64,000 bases of DNA from Prostheceraeus crozeri (GCA_907163375.1 CAJQUW010003639.1:186001-250000); one strand, 5' to 3'; counted from the stretch's first letter, positions 50,337 through 62,388 are shown. A program made the numbers and translations. Notes: generated by a model not told the origin, from the letters alone.

Positions 50337-52739
50337 CGACTAGGCCCTAACAGGGCAAACATATAACAAAGAAAAATATTTAATATGATATAAGATGCAA
50401 ATTTATTCAATTATAGTTAGAAAACGTGCCGTTTACTTTAAAATGTCTTGTTCTAGCTAATTTCTAACTGTTTATGAAACAGACTGTATGCGTGTGTTTG
50501 AAATGAAGGCTATTCCATGTATGGCCTACACATCAATCTTGTCGTTCTCAGATAAGTAACTTCCTATTACACTCAATTCGTTTAGCATCTTAGATAGCAA
50601 TAATTGAGGAGACAGAATAGAAAAATGTAGATCTCTCCATTACTTGTCCAGGAGAGCGGGCACTCTGCAATCTTTATCATTGAGGAGATTTTTCTCTTAA
50701 ATTCGGTGGAATTTCATATTTAAAAAATCTGACAAAATTGGTGATTTGACATCTTGAATTGCTTTTTACAACACGGGGGATGAATGAGTTGGAGCAAATG
50801 AACATCACGATAAGAAAGCTCAGAACCTAAATATGTTGTGCCGTGAATTTCATGTGATTTGGAACATTGGTTTGGATGTTAAAGGGGAGGCAGATTCAGT
50901 CCTACGCACTTCAGAGTCCGGTATGGAAAAGGATTAAAGTGAATCAATGTCCGTGGTCTTGAAATCAATGCATCGCAAAATGGAAGCCATACGCCTACAC
51001 TAGGATTGTCCTGGCGTATGCCTAATTTGGTTGGTTTCAATTCTTCCTAAATTGTAGCTCTTTCGCAGTTCTTTCACGTTTGACGATGCTGAATGTCTCT
51101 CAAGAATCTGCATGTGGATATGTTCCAGCAACGAAATTCTTCTATCAAATTAAGGCATCTTTTAATGTATTCGTGCAATTCCGGAGACCATTAGTACATC
51201 TATGGGACGAAGCGACGATTGGGAGACCGATTCAAAAGATATGTGAATAAATAATGTGTCGATGGTCAGATGTTGAGTGCAGCATCGATCACAAAGACCT
51301 TCTTATTGTTAAGTTCATATTCCGAAGAAGAATCCAGACAGGCATTCAATGTACATTGTCAAGAGTGTGAGAACTACAGAAGAGAGAAAAAGTTAGGAAG
51401 TTTGTTCATCAATCAAGTTATATACATACATGTACAATAAAAAGACTTTTATAGAAAGCATTTTTAAGAGACTTTTCAAATATTTCGCTTTTTTGATTAT
51501 TTAATCTTTTTAATTTTTGTTTTTTCTGAAAATGGCTCGCTCAACCGCTCGCTCACCACAAAAAAGTCATCGCTCGCTCGCTCAATTTTCGCTCACGGAA
51601 TATTTTTTCGCTCGCTCTTCCGCTCATCAAAAAACTGAAAAAAAGCCGCTCACTCAAAAACACTGGATGGAACTCAAGAAAATTTGGAACAAATTGATAT
51701 TTGACAATAAATAGTCAGGTGGTCGCCAATACAGTCAGTCTATCAAATCCTGGAGAGTTGCAGCTGAAGGCACCAGTGTTGTTCGGTATTAGGTAGGTGC
51801 GTCATGCTAGCATGCTTTGAACACAATTTTATTTTCCCAGTGTACCCAGTGTTTTTATTTTGTTCCCAGTGTTCCCGTTTCACAAATTGTGGTGAATTTC
51901 ACAAAATATTTTTTTAAATCTTAGTTACCAATCTTCATTACATTCTTGTAAACTTTCATTTATAATTCATTTGAGTGGCGAACTTCTCAAAGGGGTATTT
52001 GGTTTCAATTTCAATTACCAACGGTGAGTTTTCTTCAATAAGATTTTTTTAGGTTCAGTGATTGGTCAATATAATATTAATATGAAGGTGTGTAAAGGAA
52101 TTTTTTTTGTGATAATGTCATAATTACAAAACTAAATACCCTTCATACAACTTCACAAGAAAATAAAGTGATACATTTCTTGAATTTTGTTCCCATCAAA
52201 ATTTCCGAAAGTACATGTACACTGTAAATCGCTCAATACCAATCATATGCGAAGGATGCATACCAAATTATTTTTTGGTATATTTCTGTATATATTTGTA
52301 TGCTTTTCGTACGTTATTTCAACTGTGGCATGCTTTACAAACTAAAGCCATACCAGCACAATGTTAAAAGAAAGCATCAATCATGTCTAATATATGTTGA
52401 TTTAAGGCCTTTTATCAATAAAGATCACAATAATGTTACTGCTGTCTTGCAAGTAGTGAGATAATGACATTCAAGAGTCAAACTTACAAAACTGAATTCG
52501 ATTTTAATACAAGCAAGTGTAAGGCATTTCATGAATAATCAATAAGTATTCAACCATCAACAATTATGCATTATGTAATTTTGAAATTAAGCATATTATC
52601 AATCCGAAATAAAAACACATTATAATATAAAATAGTCATGTTTGAGATATATATGTCAACATGATTGCACGAAAGATATCGTTTGAATGAATTGATGTTT
52701 ATTAACTTGGCTCATAAAATGTAGTTACCTAAACGTCCT

Positions 52740-53560
52740 GTTAATGTTGCTAGACACGTAGTAACGACGACAGACTTGTGGAGCATAAAATTCGCAATAA
52801 ATCTAATCTATTGGGTGATCGAATTCTATTCGCCATAGCGCTTTCAAGCGTTTACGCTCATCATCAGTGGCATACACAGTCTAAAAGATGTACAATATCG
52901 ACACGTTTATATACAAGATAAAATAGAGCGAAGTTTAAAACAAAGAGTTCTTCCGATCGCAAGTTATTGTTCATCAATATCTTCTTCTTGTCGATGTACT
53001 GCTTTATGAATAGAGATTCAGCGACACGTGTGTTGGAAGTACGCATGAGAATTTTGAAGGAATCACGTGAGGGTGGATGAACGTGCATAGATATCTCTGA
53101 TGCTGGTCTGCCTTTGATATGTTCCGTTATTCTAGTTTGTGCATGTCTCCGCGTTTCACCGATGTAATACTGTTCGCAGCATTCACATTTGTATTCATAT
53201 ACGATGGATGAAGACACGGAAAAGGGGACTGGGTCTTTGTTTTTTATCATGTTTTGCGTTTTATAGCTGTAAAAGGCTAGACGTATTTTACTTTTGCTTA
53301 GACTTTTGTTTAACTGATAAATTCCTTTGAGAATTTCTTTTTCGCTTTCTTTCACGAATGGAATTCTCCAAAAAATTTCTTTTTTATCGGTGGTGGGTAT
53401 TTCACGAGGACAGTTACTTTCCTTAATAGCTTTTTCTATGAAACTGGCTTTGTAGCCGTTACGAGTAAAAATTTCTTTTACTGTGGTGGAAGCTCGAATC
53501 TTGTCTTCCTCGCTAGAGCTGAGACGCTGAGATCTGGTATATAAAATAAAGCCTTGATCG
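52740..53560 (-). mobile_element. Penelope-like element, 3' part with GIY-YIG endonuclease domain
   Basis: A minus frame open from about 53,550 to 52,864 encodes the C-terminal region of a Penelope-like retroelement protein. The run includes KEIFWRIPFVKESEKEILKG, then the GIY-YIG endonuclease core: YEYKCECCEQYYIGETRRH followed by AQTRITEHIKG. Penelope elements pair a telomerase-like reverse transcriptase with this endonuclease; here the reverse-transcriptase part is absent, so this is a 5'-truncated copy. It sits within the 1-kb element A. Downstream of the stop lies a candidate hammerhead motif, which many Penelope elements carry in their terminal repeats. Confidence 0.8.
52832..52871 (-). 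ncRNA. Candidate hammerhead ribozyme of the Penelope-like element
   Basis: On the minus strand: GCCA (stem I), CTGATGA core, an extra T, hairpin GAGCG-TAAA-CGCTT (stem II), GAAA core, GCGCT forming a minimal stem III, A as the cleavage-site base, then TGGC (stem I). The order matches a hammerhead with a very short helix III, a form known from Penelope-like elements. The extra base after CTGATGA departs from the consensus, so activity is uncertain. Confidence 0.4.
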
Positions 53561-53959
53561 CATTTAATTTATAACTATTCGCAAAATCTAATCTAGTTAA
53601 ACATCACACTATCAAAAAGAAATATTCGCGATTGGTATTACTGAAAAAAGTTATTTGACAGTAGTATGTACTACAATATATTTTATGCCATGTGACTTAA
53701 AGCTCTACATAATTGAGCCATACAAATGAGGACGAATTTGCATCGGATCTCGTATATGAAACATACCAACAACTCGCATTTCAGTACAAAACAGCCAATC
53801 ACAGATACATGTAGAATAGTTCGTATTCCTACACACCATTCACATACGAAAGTAAGTTAGATGGGGTATGAAAAACATCCCAGATCTCTGTAAGCATACG
53901 AGAATCTCGTATCAGATGTTAGTTTCATGTAATTTTCGTATCCGGCGATTTACAGTGTA

Positions 53960-54460
53960 GTCCTCCACACTGCCTCGCAGGATGGTTCGCATATTCTGAA
54001 TTGCACATTCTTTGTAAATAATTTGTCCAGATATAACAAGAAAACAGTAAATTATGTAGAGAATGCAAAGAAAAATTGCTTATACAGATGCACATTTGAA
54101 TAAGATCTGGATAAGGTCCGTATTTAAATGGCACAAAGAAAGGCCGAAAGTAACACATGCAGACCGTAATCTGGATGGGTACGTATTTGAGGTAGAAAAT
54201 AGAAAACCGGTCCGATGATCTTGTAAGTAGTATCGTGAGAATATTTCACAGGTGCCAAAATATCTCCTTTGAAAATTGAAATGACAGACAAAGTCATCTT
54301 GGGCTCCATTAAGGATGGAATGCACAACCATCAAATGATTATCAGAATTGGAAAAAATCTGTAGAAAAAGTAGAAAGTTATCATTTTCATTGGTAATTTT
54401 AGTTGCAAACATTTTACAAAGTATTTTATGTAAATTGACAAATCAACCGAAGAATAATAC
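53960..54460. other. Non-coding interval
   Basis: Overlapping minus frames (54,080-54,412 and 54,124-54,327) show no recognised domain. No repeat is identified. Confidence 0.5.
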
Positions 54461-54679
54461 CACTCTAAACCAACACTTACTAGATCACACACTAATGCAA
54501 GACACTATTCTTAACTAATAAAAAAATCCTAAAGCATAGCGCTTTAGGAGGCTACCGCACTAGGGTTATTGTTCTCTTTAGTATGTCAATATTCTATTTC
54601 ACGCAACCTCCTAAAATTCTAGTGTGTCGCGCTTTAGGATGCAGATTTCTTCGATTTTAGGTGGTGACAGTTTACAGTC
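54461..54679. mobile_element. 219-bp MITE, copy 2
   Basis: Aligns over its whole length with 37,208-37,426 at high identity, including AATCCTAAAGC, GTTATTGTTCTCTTTAGTAT and TTAGGATGCAGATTTCTTCG. The ends are slightly worn (CACTCTAAACC and GTTTACAGTCTA). Confidence 0.85.
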
Positions 54680-55166
54680 TAGGACAACTTGTCCATGTGG
54701 GAAATTGGTAGACGGTGAAGAGTGACTTTCGTACACCATCTGAAGATAAAAAGTAAATGGTATGATCATTTACCGGCCCATAAATATTTGAATCATTTTA
54801 TCCTGTAAGTCGTTACATGGACCCCTGTGGACCTTCAATGTGGACCATTTGCTTAGCAGTGCAGGCAATACTGCATTTTTACTTAATCATGATCTATCAG
54901 GTTTGCAAGAATGGCTATAGAAAAGATTGTGATGTTTCTCTTGAATCAACACAATATTTCCTTAGATGCTTCACACAGCAGGATCAGTAGGGGGAAATGG
55001 GCTAAGTTCCTATTTAATCGAAGTTATCAGAGATCTCACCGAAATTCATAAATCATTTTCAAGTCGCAACACCTAGAGTGAAGGCATCACCATTGGTGAT
55101 TCGAAATAGATTCACGTTTATCGATCAGAATTTAAATGATTTCTACTTATTGGAGATGAAGACATA
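54680..55166. other. Spacer between MITE and 1-kb element B
   Basis: No gene or repeat is recognised. Confidence 0.5.
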
Positions 55167-56165
55167 CACTGTAAATCGCTCAATACCAATCACATACGAA
55201 GGATGCATACCAAAATATTTTTTGGTATATTTCTGTATGATCTTGGTATATATTTGTATGCTTTTCGCATGTTATTTCAAGTGTGGTATGCTTTACATAC
55301 TAAAGCCATACCAGCACAATGTTAAAAGAAAGCATCAATCATGTCCAAAGTATGTTGATTTAAGGCCTTTTGTCAATAAAGATCACACTAATGCTACTAC
55401 TGCTTTGTAAGTAGTGAGATAATGACATTTTATAGTCAAACTAACAATACTGAATTCGATTTTAATAAATGTAAGTCCGAGGCATTTCATGAATAATCAA
55501 TAAGTATTTGACCATCAACAATTATGCATTATGTAATTTTGGAACTAAGCATATTATCAATCCAAAATAAAGACACACTATAATTCTTGAACGCAAAAAT
55601 AGTTATGTTTGAGATATATAAGTCAACATGGTTGCTGAAAAGTTATCGTTTTCTTGAAATGATGTTATCAATTTAGTTCAAGGAAATGAGCTAATTATGA
55701 GTCTTGTGAATGCTATAAGACAAGTTGCAAAGATGACATGCGGCTTTAATTCCACAAGAAATCTAATCTAGTTAAATACCACACTTTCACAAAGAAATAT
55801 TCACGGCTGGTATTACTGGAAAAAAGTTATTTGTAAGCAGTATGTAGTATAACATATTTTTTGCCATATGACATAAAACTATTCATACGAAAGACATACG
55901 AAACACATACCAATTTGCATCGGGTCTCGTATATAAAACATACCAAGAATTCGTATTTCAACGTAAAACAGCCAATCACAGTTAGCATAGTTCGTATCGT
56001 TTACATACCAATCACATACGAAAGTAAATGGCCATTCGTATGAAAAACATACCAGATTTCTTTATATACATGTATACCAGAATCTCGTATCAAATGTTGG
56101 TTTCAAATTGTATGTTAACTTGGTATGTGTTTGTATGTAATTTTGGTATCCAGCGATTTTCAGTG
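55167..56165. mobile_element. 1-kb TA-flanked element, copy B
   Basis: It starts CACTGTAAATCGCTCAATAC and ends CCAGCGATTTTCAGTG, with TA directly outside (55,165-55,166 and 56,166-56,167). It is 999 bp. Many CATACCAA, CATACGAA and their complements TTGGTATG/TTCGTATG lie toward the ends. There is no ORF of substance, so it is non-autonomous. The terminal CACTGTAAA is shared with the 219-bp MITE, suggesting one mobilising transposase family. Confidence 0.88.
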
Positions 56166-56167
56166 TA

Positions 56168-57347
56168 GAAATGATTATTTTAAGAAATAAAAAATGAAAG
56201 AATGTGTTCAATTGCAACTTAATTTTTATAAAGCAATCTTGTTATGACAGCGAAATGTTATGTGAAACACTGTAGAACTTGGAGGATTGTAATAATTTCA
56301 TGAATTCATATCTATAGTTTAATAAACATGATGAACTTATACAAAACATGTAAATGAGTTCACTTACCGTCTTTAATTTGATGTTCAAAGAATGCTGTAA
56401 CGGGCACTATGAAAAATATTCCAAATCTTTTTACTGCTTTAGATTATCTGTGCAGGTAATAATTACGTATATCATGTAAACAAAGCCTTGCAGCAATGGA
56501 CAAGCAGTTTTGTTTATTTAACTAAATGACATTGATGAATTGACTCTTGGAATATCTTTCTCTAACTTGTATGAAAATGACGCAATATTTGAACATAGTC
56601 GATGTCTGTATTCATGGATTCAATTTCAGTATTCATTCAATGTGGCCAAATTTTGATCGAATTATCTCCAAGAACCTGATCATTTCTATGATGACAGCAT
56701 CTAACTATTGCTGCTTCTACATGTATTGCGGAAAATATTTTAGTTGCCGTCTGCGGTGATTATTTTTATTTGGCACTACACGTTTCTCAGAAGACAATGT
56801 CAAATTCGATGACACGACGTCGTTGAATTGTTCTATTGAATTCGATATCCAAACAGGCGGCCAACAATGCTTTGAACACACATGTAGATATACGCCGACA
56901 GAGATTTCATAAATATCTTTCACATGCATATAGATACAGATATCATCATTACGAGATTGTTGCCATCTTTTTTCCACACTGTACCATAGCTAAATTGCGC
57001 AAAATATATCAATCATGCCTAGATTTTGAAAGCATCAATGAAGATATATTACCTATCAAATGACAGCCTAAATCGTCGGCGCGTATTGTTACTGAACCAG
57101 AAATCTATGACGTATTGGAATAACTATGATATCATGAATCATGCTTATATGTCTTATCATAGTTTTTGAATTCTATATCAAGAGCCAATGTCGATTTCCA
57201 TGCCTAAACGGCAATCAGAAGTCCATCTAGATAGCTTACCATGGTCATCTATAATTATTTTTGTAAATGACATAGTTTCATGGTTCAATTGATTTTGAAT
57301 ATCATTGATGATCTGGCTTTCATTTCATACATTTCTCAGTTGCGAGT
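56168..57347. other. Non-coding interval upstream of the interrupted recombinase-type gene
   Basis: No supported gene. The small frames at 56,547-56,759 plus and 56,717-56,977 minus overlap and lack domains. A promoter for the gene beginning at 57,348 could lie here, but none is evident. Confidence 0.4.
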
Positions 57348-57527
57348 ATGACTTCGTCCTTCGTAAATTTAGATAATGTTCCAAACGGTGAATTTAGTGG
57401 GATATCTACTGACGAACTAGATTTTTACACATCTGAAAGTAGTAATCGCTATTTAATAGAGCTGGACAGGGATTTTCTACAGCAGTTTGATGATGCAGTT
57501 GCAATGGGAGAAGAAAATTTACCAGAT
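57348..57527 (+). pseudogene. N-terminal part of an interrupted gene (probably the recombinase-type gene)
   Basis: The ATG at 57,348 opens 60 codons of acidic sequence (starting MTSSFVNLDNVPNGEFSG and ending FDDAVAMGEENLPD) up to the 5' end of the 5.65-kb transposon. On the far side (63,180 onward) a tyrosine-recombinase-type gene continues on the same strand. That the two are halves of one gene rests on strand, position and the 4-bp duplication; the N-terminal residues have no recognised domain. Confidence 0.45.
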
Positions 57528-57540
57528 CGCCCAAGTTCTG

Positions 57541-58225
57541 ACAAACCGTCGCAAAGGTCAAATTACCTGTCTGACAAACCGTCGTAAAGGTCAAATTACC
57601 TGTCTGACAAACCGTCGTAAAGGTCAAATTACCTGTCTGACAAACCGTCGTAAAGTTCAAATTAGCTGTCTGACAAACCGTCGTAAATATTAAATTAGTT
57701 GTCTGACAAACCGTCGTAAAGAGTAAATTAGTTGTCTGACAAACCGTCGTAAAGGTCAAATTAGCTGTCTGACAAACCGTCGTAAAGTTCAAATTACCTG
57801 TCTGACAAACCGTCGTAAAGGTCAAATTACCTGTCTGACAAACCGTCGTAAAGGTCAAATTACCTGTCTGACAAACCGTCGTAAAGGTCAAATTAGCTGT
57901 CTGACAAACCGTCGTAAAGGTCAAATTAGCTGTCTGACAAACCGTCGTAAAGATTAAATTACCTGTCTGACAAACCGTCGTAAAGGTCAAATTACCTGTC
58001 TGACAAACCGTCGTAAAGGGTAAATTACCTGTCTGACAAACCGTCGTAAAGATTAAATTAGTTGTCTGACAAACCGTCGTAAAGGTCAAATTAGCTGTTT
58101 GACAAACCGTCGTAAAGATTAAATTAGTTGTTTGACAAACCGACGCAAAGAGTAAATTACCTGTCTGACAAACCGTCGTAAAGATTAAATTACCTGTATG
58201 ACAAACCGTCGTAAAGGTCAAATTT
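57541..58225 (-). repeat. Left 33-bp minisatellite of the transposon, about 21 units
   Basis: The unit on the plus strand is TGTCTGACAAACCGTCGTAA followed by AGGTCAAATTACC. Variants change the last bases (TTAGC, TTAGT) and the GGTC position (GTTC, ATTA, AGTA, GGGT). 33 bp is 11 codons and lacks stops on the minus strand, so an open frame (57,406-58,230) reads outward as repeats of FTTVCQTGNL. Expression is not implied. Confidence 0.95.
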
Positions 58226-58639
58226 GACATTTATCAGGAGGATACTTTTAAGATTTTTGATGTTTATTTTTTGAATAATCTGTTCAACTATTGTGACTAA
58301 CTGTTTTAAGGGCATTTTTACTCTAATAAATTCCTAAACTAAAATCCTGATATGTTATAATGTGCAGGCTACACGTTGTAAAATCAGTACTGGACGTTCT
58401 GTGATACAGTTGAAATGAATTATTATCATCATTTAGTTAATGATTTATTTCCTTACAGCCATAAAGTGTTTAAAAGAAAGAACCATCCCGTAACATTGAT
58501 ATTTCTATAATCAACTTACAAACTTTTATTAGTTCAAATGTCCTTATGAATTGCATGAATTATGAATGAGGAAGACTTGTATAAAAGTTTCGAAGTTCAG
58601 TGTTCATAATGACAGGTGTCGAACCTTCACACAAAGACT

Positions 58640-61523
58640 TCAAGTCCATCCATTTTGCACTTCGTCGTTACTTTGACGACTCGGAGGCAATGTTAATGTA
58701 TCAAAGTTCTTCAACACATGGCTGCGTTTGAAAAATACTTTCTCAGGTGCATTTTTATGTAAGGAGATTTGCAACATCTCCCTCCAATCGATGGCCATAC
58801 CATCATCACTGATTCGTTGCGACAATATCCTAATTTTCCCAGCAAGCGATTTGAAATCAAGGACATCACAAGTATTGATTGGAATAACGACATAGGGTCT
58901 CTTTCGTGCCAATCTTGCTATGCTGTGTAGCTCAGAGGGATGTACAATTTCAGGAATCCTTTTATACGCTCTTTCAATACAAGCCTGCATAGAATCTCCT
59001 TCTGATTGTCTATGGTTTGGTGCCATAATGTTCAAATTCACCGTGTGAGTCCTGGTAGAATGTCCGAGGAAGTATAATATCATTGTCGGCAAAACAGAAG
59101 TTTTATTTTGTCCGGCACACCCGTCACAAAACATGTCTATCACCTCCACTCCTTTACTATCCTGATCTCCCAAGTACATTAGTAGGCAACTGCTTATCTC
59201 ATTCGCCCCTCTTCTTGCAATGCATTCATGCCACATGTAGCAAATGCCATCATTAGTGGCCATATTGTAGATAGTAAAATTATAATTTGACAATCTTCTC
59301 TTATAGAACAGTTCTCCTCGATTTGACTGTGGAAGAAGAATGACTTGTTGTAAGTCAAAACATAATGCACTCCGCTTGCCATTTGATTCTATTGCCTTTG
59401 TTTTGCAAAGAGATTTCAGTTTTCTGACTTCATATTTTTCTTTGATGTGATTTTCGTATTTTTCTTTCAATTCTTCTTTTAAACTATCACCACCTTTCCT
59501 GTATGACTCGCATATTCCGCACAGGTCCTTTTTCTGTCGATGGAAGGCTAAATTCATACTTATAAATACTCTTCTGTATGTTGACAAAGACCCACATACA
59601 TCGGAGGAGATATTTTCTTTTCTATACATGTCATACATTTTTTCAATTGTGAGAGATGGGCAGAGATACTCTTTGCTATCACGCGCTCGGGCGTAGTGAC
59701 TCTCTATTCGAGGAAACCTGTTGATATGTTGTATAATCCTATTCTTTATTTGGGCATCCTTTTCAATTTGTGTTCCACGTCTTCCGCCTCTTCCTTCAGG
59801 TTGCAGTATTCCATTCTCATCAACTTTATTGAGCGCAGTGTATACCTGTCTCTCAATAATACCTAAAGTATTCAAGAAGAATTTCTTACGAACGCGAACT
59901 TTGACATCACCTACAGTGAGTGAATATTCTAAGAGTTTTTTCTTTGTGACTTTTGATACGTTGTTTCCCAAGGAATATGCTTTCGCTCTATATTGTCCTT
60001 GGAAGTAGAGATCACATGTATTCCAAAATGAATCGAGGATTCTCAACCTTTGATCTTCTGTAATAGTTTCGCACGATAACTTCCTGAGGTCACAGTTTTT
60101 CTTTTGGCATACATCCTTTAATTGTTTTCTTGATGGAATGAAATTTCCAGATATCCGACTGACGTACTCTTGACCACTGTTTCTTCTTTGTTTGTTGATT
60201 ATTTTCTTATTAGGACGTCTCTTCTTATCTTCTCTTGTAACTTCGTTCCATACGAGATCTTCTTCTTTTGGAGCATTACCAATGACTGAATCGATGTCTT
60301 CTTGAATAATGTCCATAGCACTGAGACAATTTTCCGGATTTTCTGAGATGTTAGAAGAATTTGCCAGAACTGCTGAATCCCCATTGTGGGTGTTCACCGC
60401 ATCTGAAAAAGAATTTAAGAAAATAATATGTATGGTGCTTATTACATACAGTTTAATACTATGAATTATGCCCAATTTATACAGGGATGTCTCTCATTAG
60501 GCTAAGTTAATTCTCGAAAACAGAGGAGCACAAATCATATACAATTTTATTTGCTTGGTTTGCTTTGCTTGTTTTTCAATTACCACTTAAACAATTTAAG
60601 TAGTTGATAGTCACATAATTTACTAATCATTTAAGATGATCACACTGCAAATAATTGTACAACTAGTCATTCCTCGAAATATGTAGGGTTTATTAATATT
60701 ACGATTGTTTTAATGATTAATTGCTACAAAGTATCTACATCTGTAAATTGCTGTTAAATCAAGAACCTTCAATTTTAGTAAAGTGTTCATATACAATGAA
60801 AAGATAACGGGCTAAACAAAGCGATATCGATATTTCTAGATATTCCGATTACTGAGCAAATTCAAATCTGAATCAAATCTTACTTGTATCATCATTATTC
60901 AAATAATCCATAAAACTGTCATTTGGACCATCAGGATCATTCAATTAAAGATCATTGTAAGGTAAGACAATGGATTCAAATAACTCGCTGCCGTCATCAT
61001 CGACTCCAGCAGTAATTTGTAATGCATCCGGCGTCTTTTCTATCCCTTGGTTCTTGAAAACCATACTGCAAAATAATGATGCTACATGTTATTATGTGAA
61101 TTCCACTACATTTGTGATGATTCACATTCTTTCATGCAAAAGTTAAAAATCAGTTAACTACATATTTATAGAATAAGTAATATCGGACATGTCTAATGAC
61201 ACAATTACTTTACTGTGTGCACATCTCTTTGCCAGTGCGATGATAATGCAGGGACTAACGCAGCTGCTCTGTGCGCTGAAGTGCGTGGTTTGAATTCGTC
61301 TGCATGGCAAATTTTTTTAAAAATTTAATGCAACCCTATTTTGATGGTTGTAGTCTATGAAATGATAGGATACGTCTTCAGGTTTTAACTTAAGATAGAC
61401 CCCGGAATCTAAAATAAATTACCTGGACGTTAGACAAGGCGATTGTTCACGTCTTTCTTCCACTTTTTGTCTCTTGCCTTCCTTCATATCTTTCAAGATG
61501 TCGAATATTTTTCTCTTTGACAT
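58640..61523 (-). CDS. Three-exon DDE-like transposase of the 5.65-kb element
   Basis: Exon 1 is 61,523-61,423 (MSKRKIFDILKDMKEGKRQK, basic, probable nuclear signal), with donor CCAG|GTAATT. Exon 2 is 61,065-60,884: acceptor TTTTGCAG, acidic sequence, donor ACAA|GTAAGA. Exon 3 is 60,402-58,640 with acceptor TTTTTCAG. Phases agree at both junctions (AG|T and A|AT). The hydrophobic N-terminus of the uninterrupted 611-codon frame is intron read-through. In that frame's numbering, CGICESY (319-325) may bind zinc. Likely catalytic acids are D374 in CFDLQQ, D451 in FCDGCAGQNK and E492 in NHRQSEGDS. The family recurs in insects and cnidarians as unnamed proteins. One in-frame TAA at 60,947-60,945 in exon 2 suggests recent inactivation or an error. 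It acts, presumably, on the surrounding inverted ends. Confidence 0.78.
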
Positions 61524-62388
61524 CCTGGAAATGACAAGCTCATTGCAGTTTACTGTTCAGTTGGACTCAAGCCGACCGGTTGTCATCATAAATAGGCTTA
61601 TGTACATGTAGGAAAATATAGATAATCAGACATCAGTCTCTAACCAACAACTCCTAGCTTTAGATTTATAAAGTGTTTGTTTCTAACTGATTAAATTAAT
61701 CTCATTGAGCTAGCTTATTCAATGAAAATGTCTGCTGTTTTGATTGATTGATTGATTAGGGAATTATTACTTCGTAAAAAGGATGTAAAACTTACCTTCA
61801 TGGTTCATCCAAACAATAGCGTTATGAGAAGACGGTCAGTAACGAGTAGTAAATCAGCTGACTAGAAGTGGAAGACAATTCAAAATGGTATGCATTTTAA
61901 ACAATCTCAATTACAGAAGGACAGGTTGTGATGTCTTTGTATGAGGTCTAGAATGACATGGTAGATTGTCATAGATATGCAAGTGCAACCATAGAGTTAT
62001 GTTTGCAAACAAGTATGTTACATTGTAAGGTAAGACACCAAAGCCGTGGCTATTGATATGAGGCAAAAAGCAAACTGTTTAAATATCAATAGGATTTGAA
62101 TTAAAAGTTTCAAGATTTTTAGACTGGTTAAATTACAATTCTGGTGTGTATGAAACTCTTGCAGTGCAGCCCGTCAAGGAAGCATATCTCAGAGTTATAT
62201 GTCAAGAGCTTCGTTTCCAAAGGAATCTATATCTACTTTGAAAATCTACATCGAATATATTTTTTAACAAAAGTCGACGTCCGGTTAATAATGAAAATTA
62301 TGGTCCTTCAAATCCAATTTTACATCATATTAGGTATAAAATTCAAAATAAAAAAATTGACTTACGACGAGAGACAGGCGATTTACCC
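61524..62388. other. 5' region of the transposase gene and inner flank of the right array
   Basis: On the minus strand a likely 5' untranslated exon ends ATGAAG|GTAAGT at 61,792/61,791, and an acceptor TTTCCAG lies just before the exon-1 ATG. The promoter probably lies between this and the right array. A tRNA-like B box (GTGGTTTGAATTC, near 61,285 plus) occurs on the other side of exon 1. Confidence 0.45.

Larger units (their letters stand above)
47420..51673. mobile_element. hAT-like DNA transposon, 4.24 kb, with 8-bp target duplication
   Basis: The element proper is 47,428-51,665. Left end CAGTGTTTTTGAGCGG and right end read inward CAGTGTTTTTGAGTGAGCGG are inverted repeats starting CAGTG as in hAT elements. 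The octamer GATGGAAC lies directly outside both ends (47,420-47,427 and 51,666-51,673), a perfect 8-bp target duplication. Both subterminal regions (47,440-47,575 and 51,530-51,660) are packed with CGCTCGCTCA-type motifs, the usual transposase-binding layout. No hAT transposase ORF (dimerisation domain or RNase-H blocks) was recognised, so the copy is probably non-autonomous or decayed. It contains other debris: a Tc1 fragment and two clusters of GAACGAACGG motifs. Confidence 0.85.
52220..53957. mobile_element. 1-kb TA-flanked element, copy A, carrying an insertion
   Basis: The left end is CACTGTAAATCGCTCAATAC and the right end is GGCGATTTACAGTG, with TA outside both. It aligns with 55,167-56,165 over 52,220-52,700 and 53,570-53,957. 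The intervening 0.87 kb is replaced by or interrupted with Penelope-like sequence. Subterminal CATACCAA/CATACGAA motifs are repeated on both sides. There is no transposase ORF of its own. Confidence 0.85.

Noticed and set aside
54080-54412. Two overlapping minus frames as a gene
   Set aside because: No recognised domain in either frame, and no splice or start signal that decides between them.
61225-61310. tRNA-derived SINE head on plus
   Set aside because: The B box resembles consensus, but the A box and tRNA folding are poor and no second copy is present.
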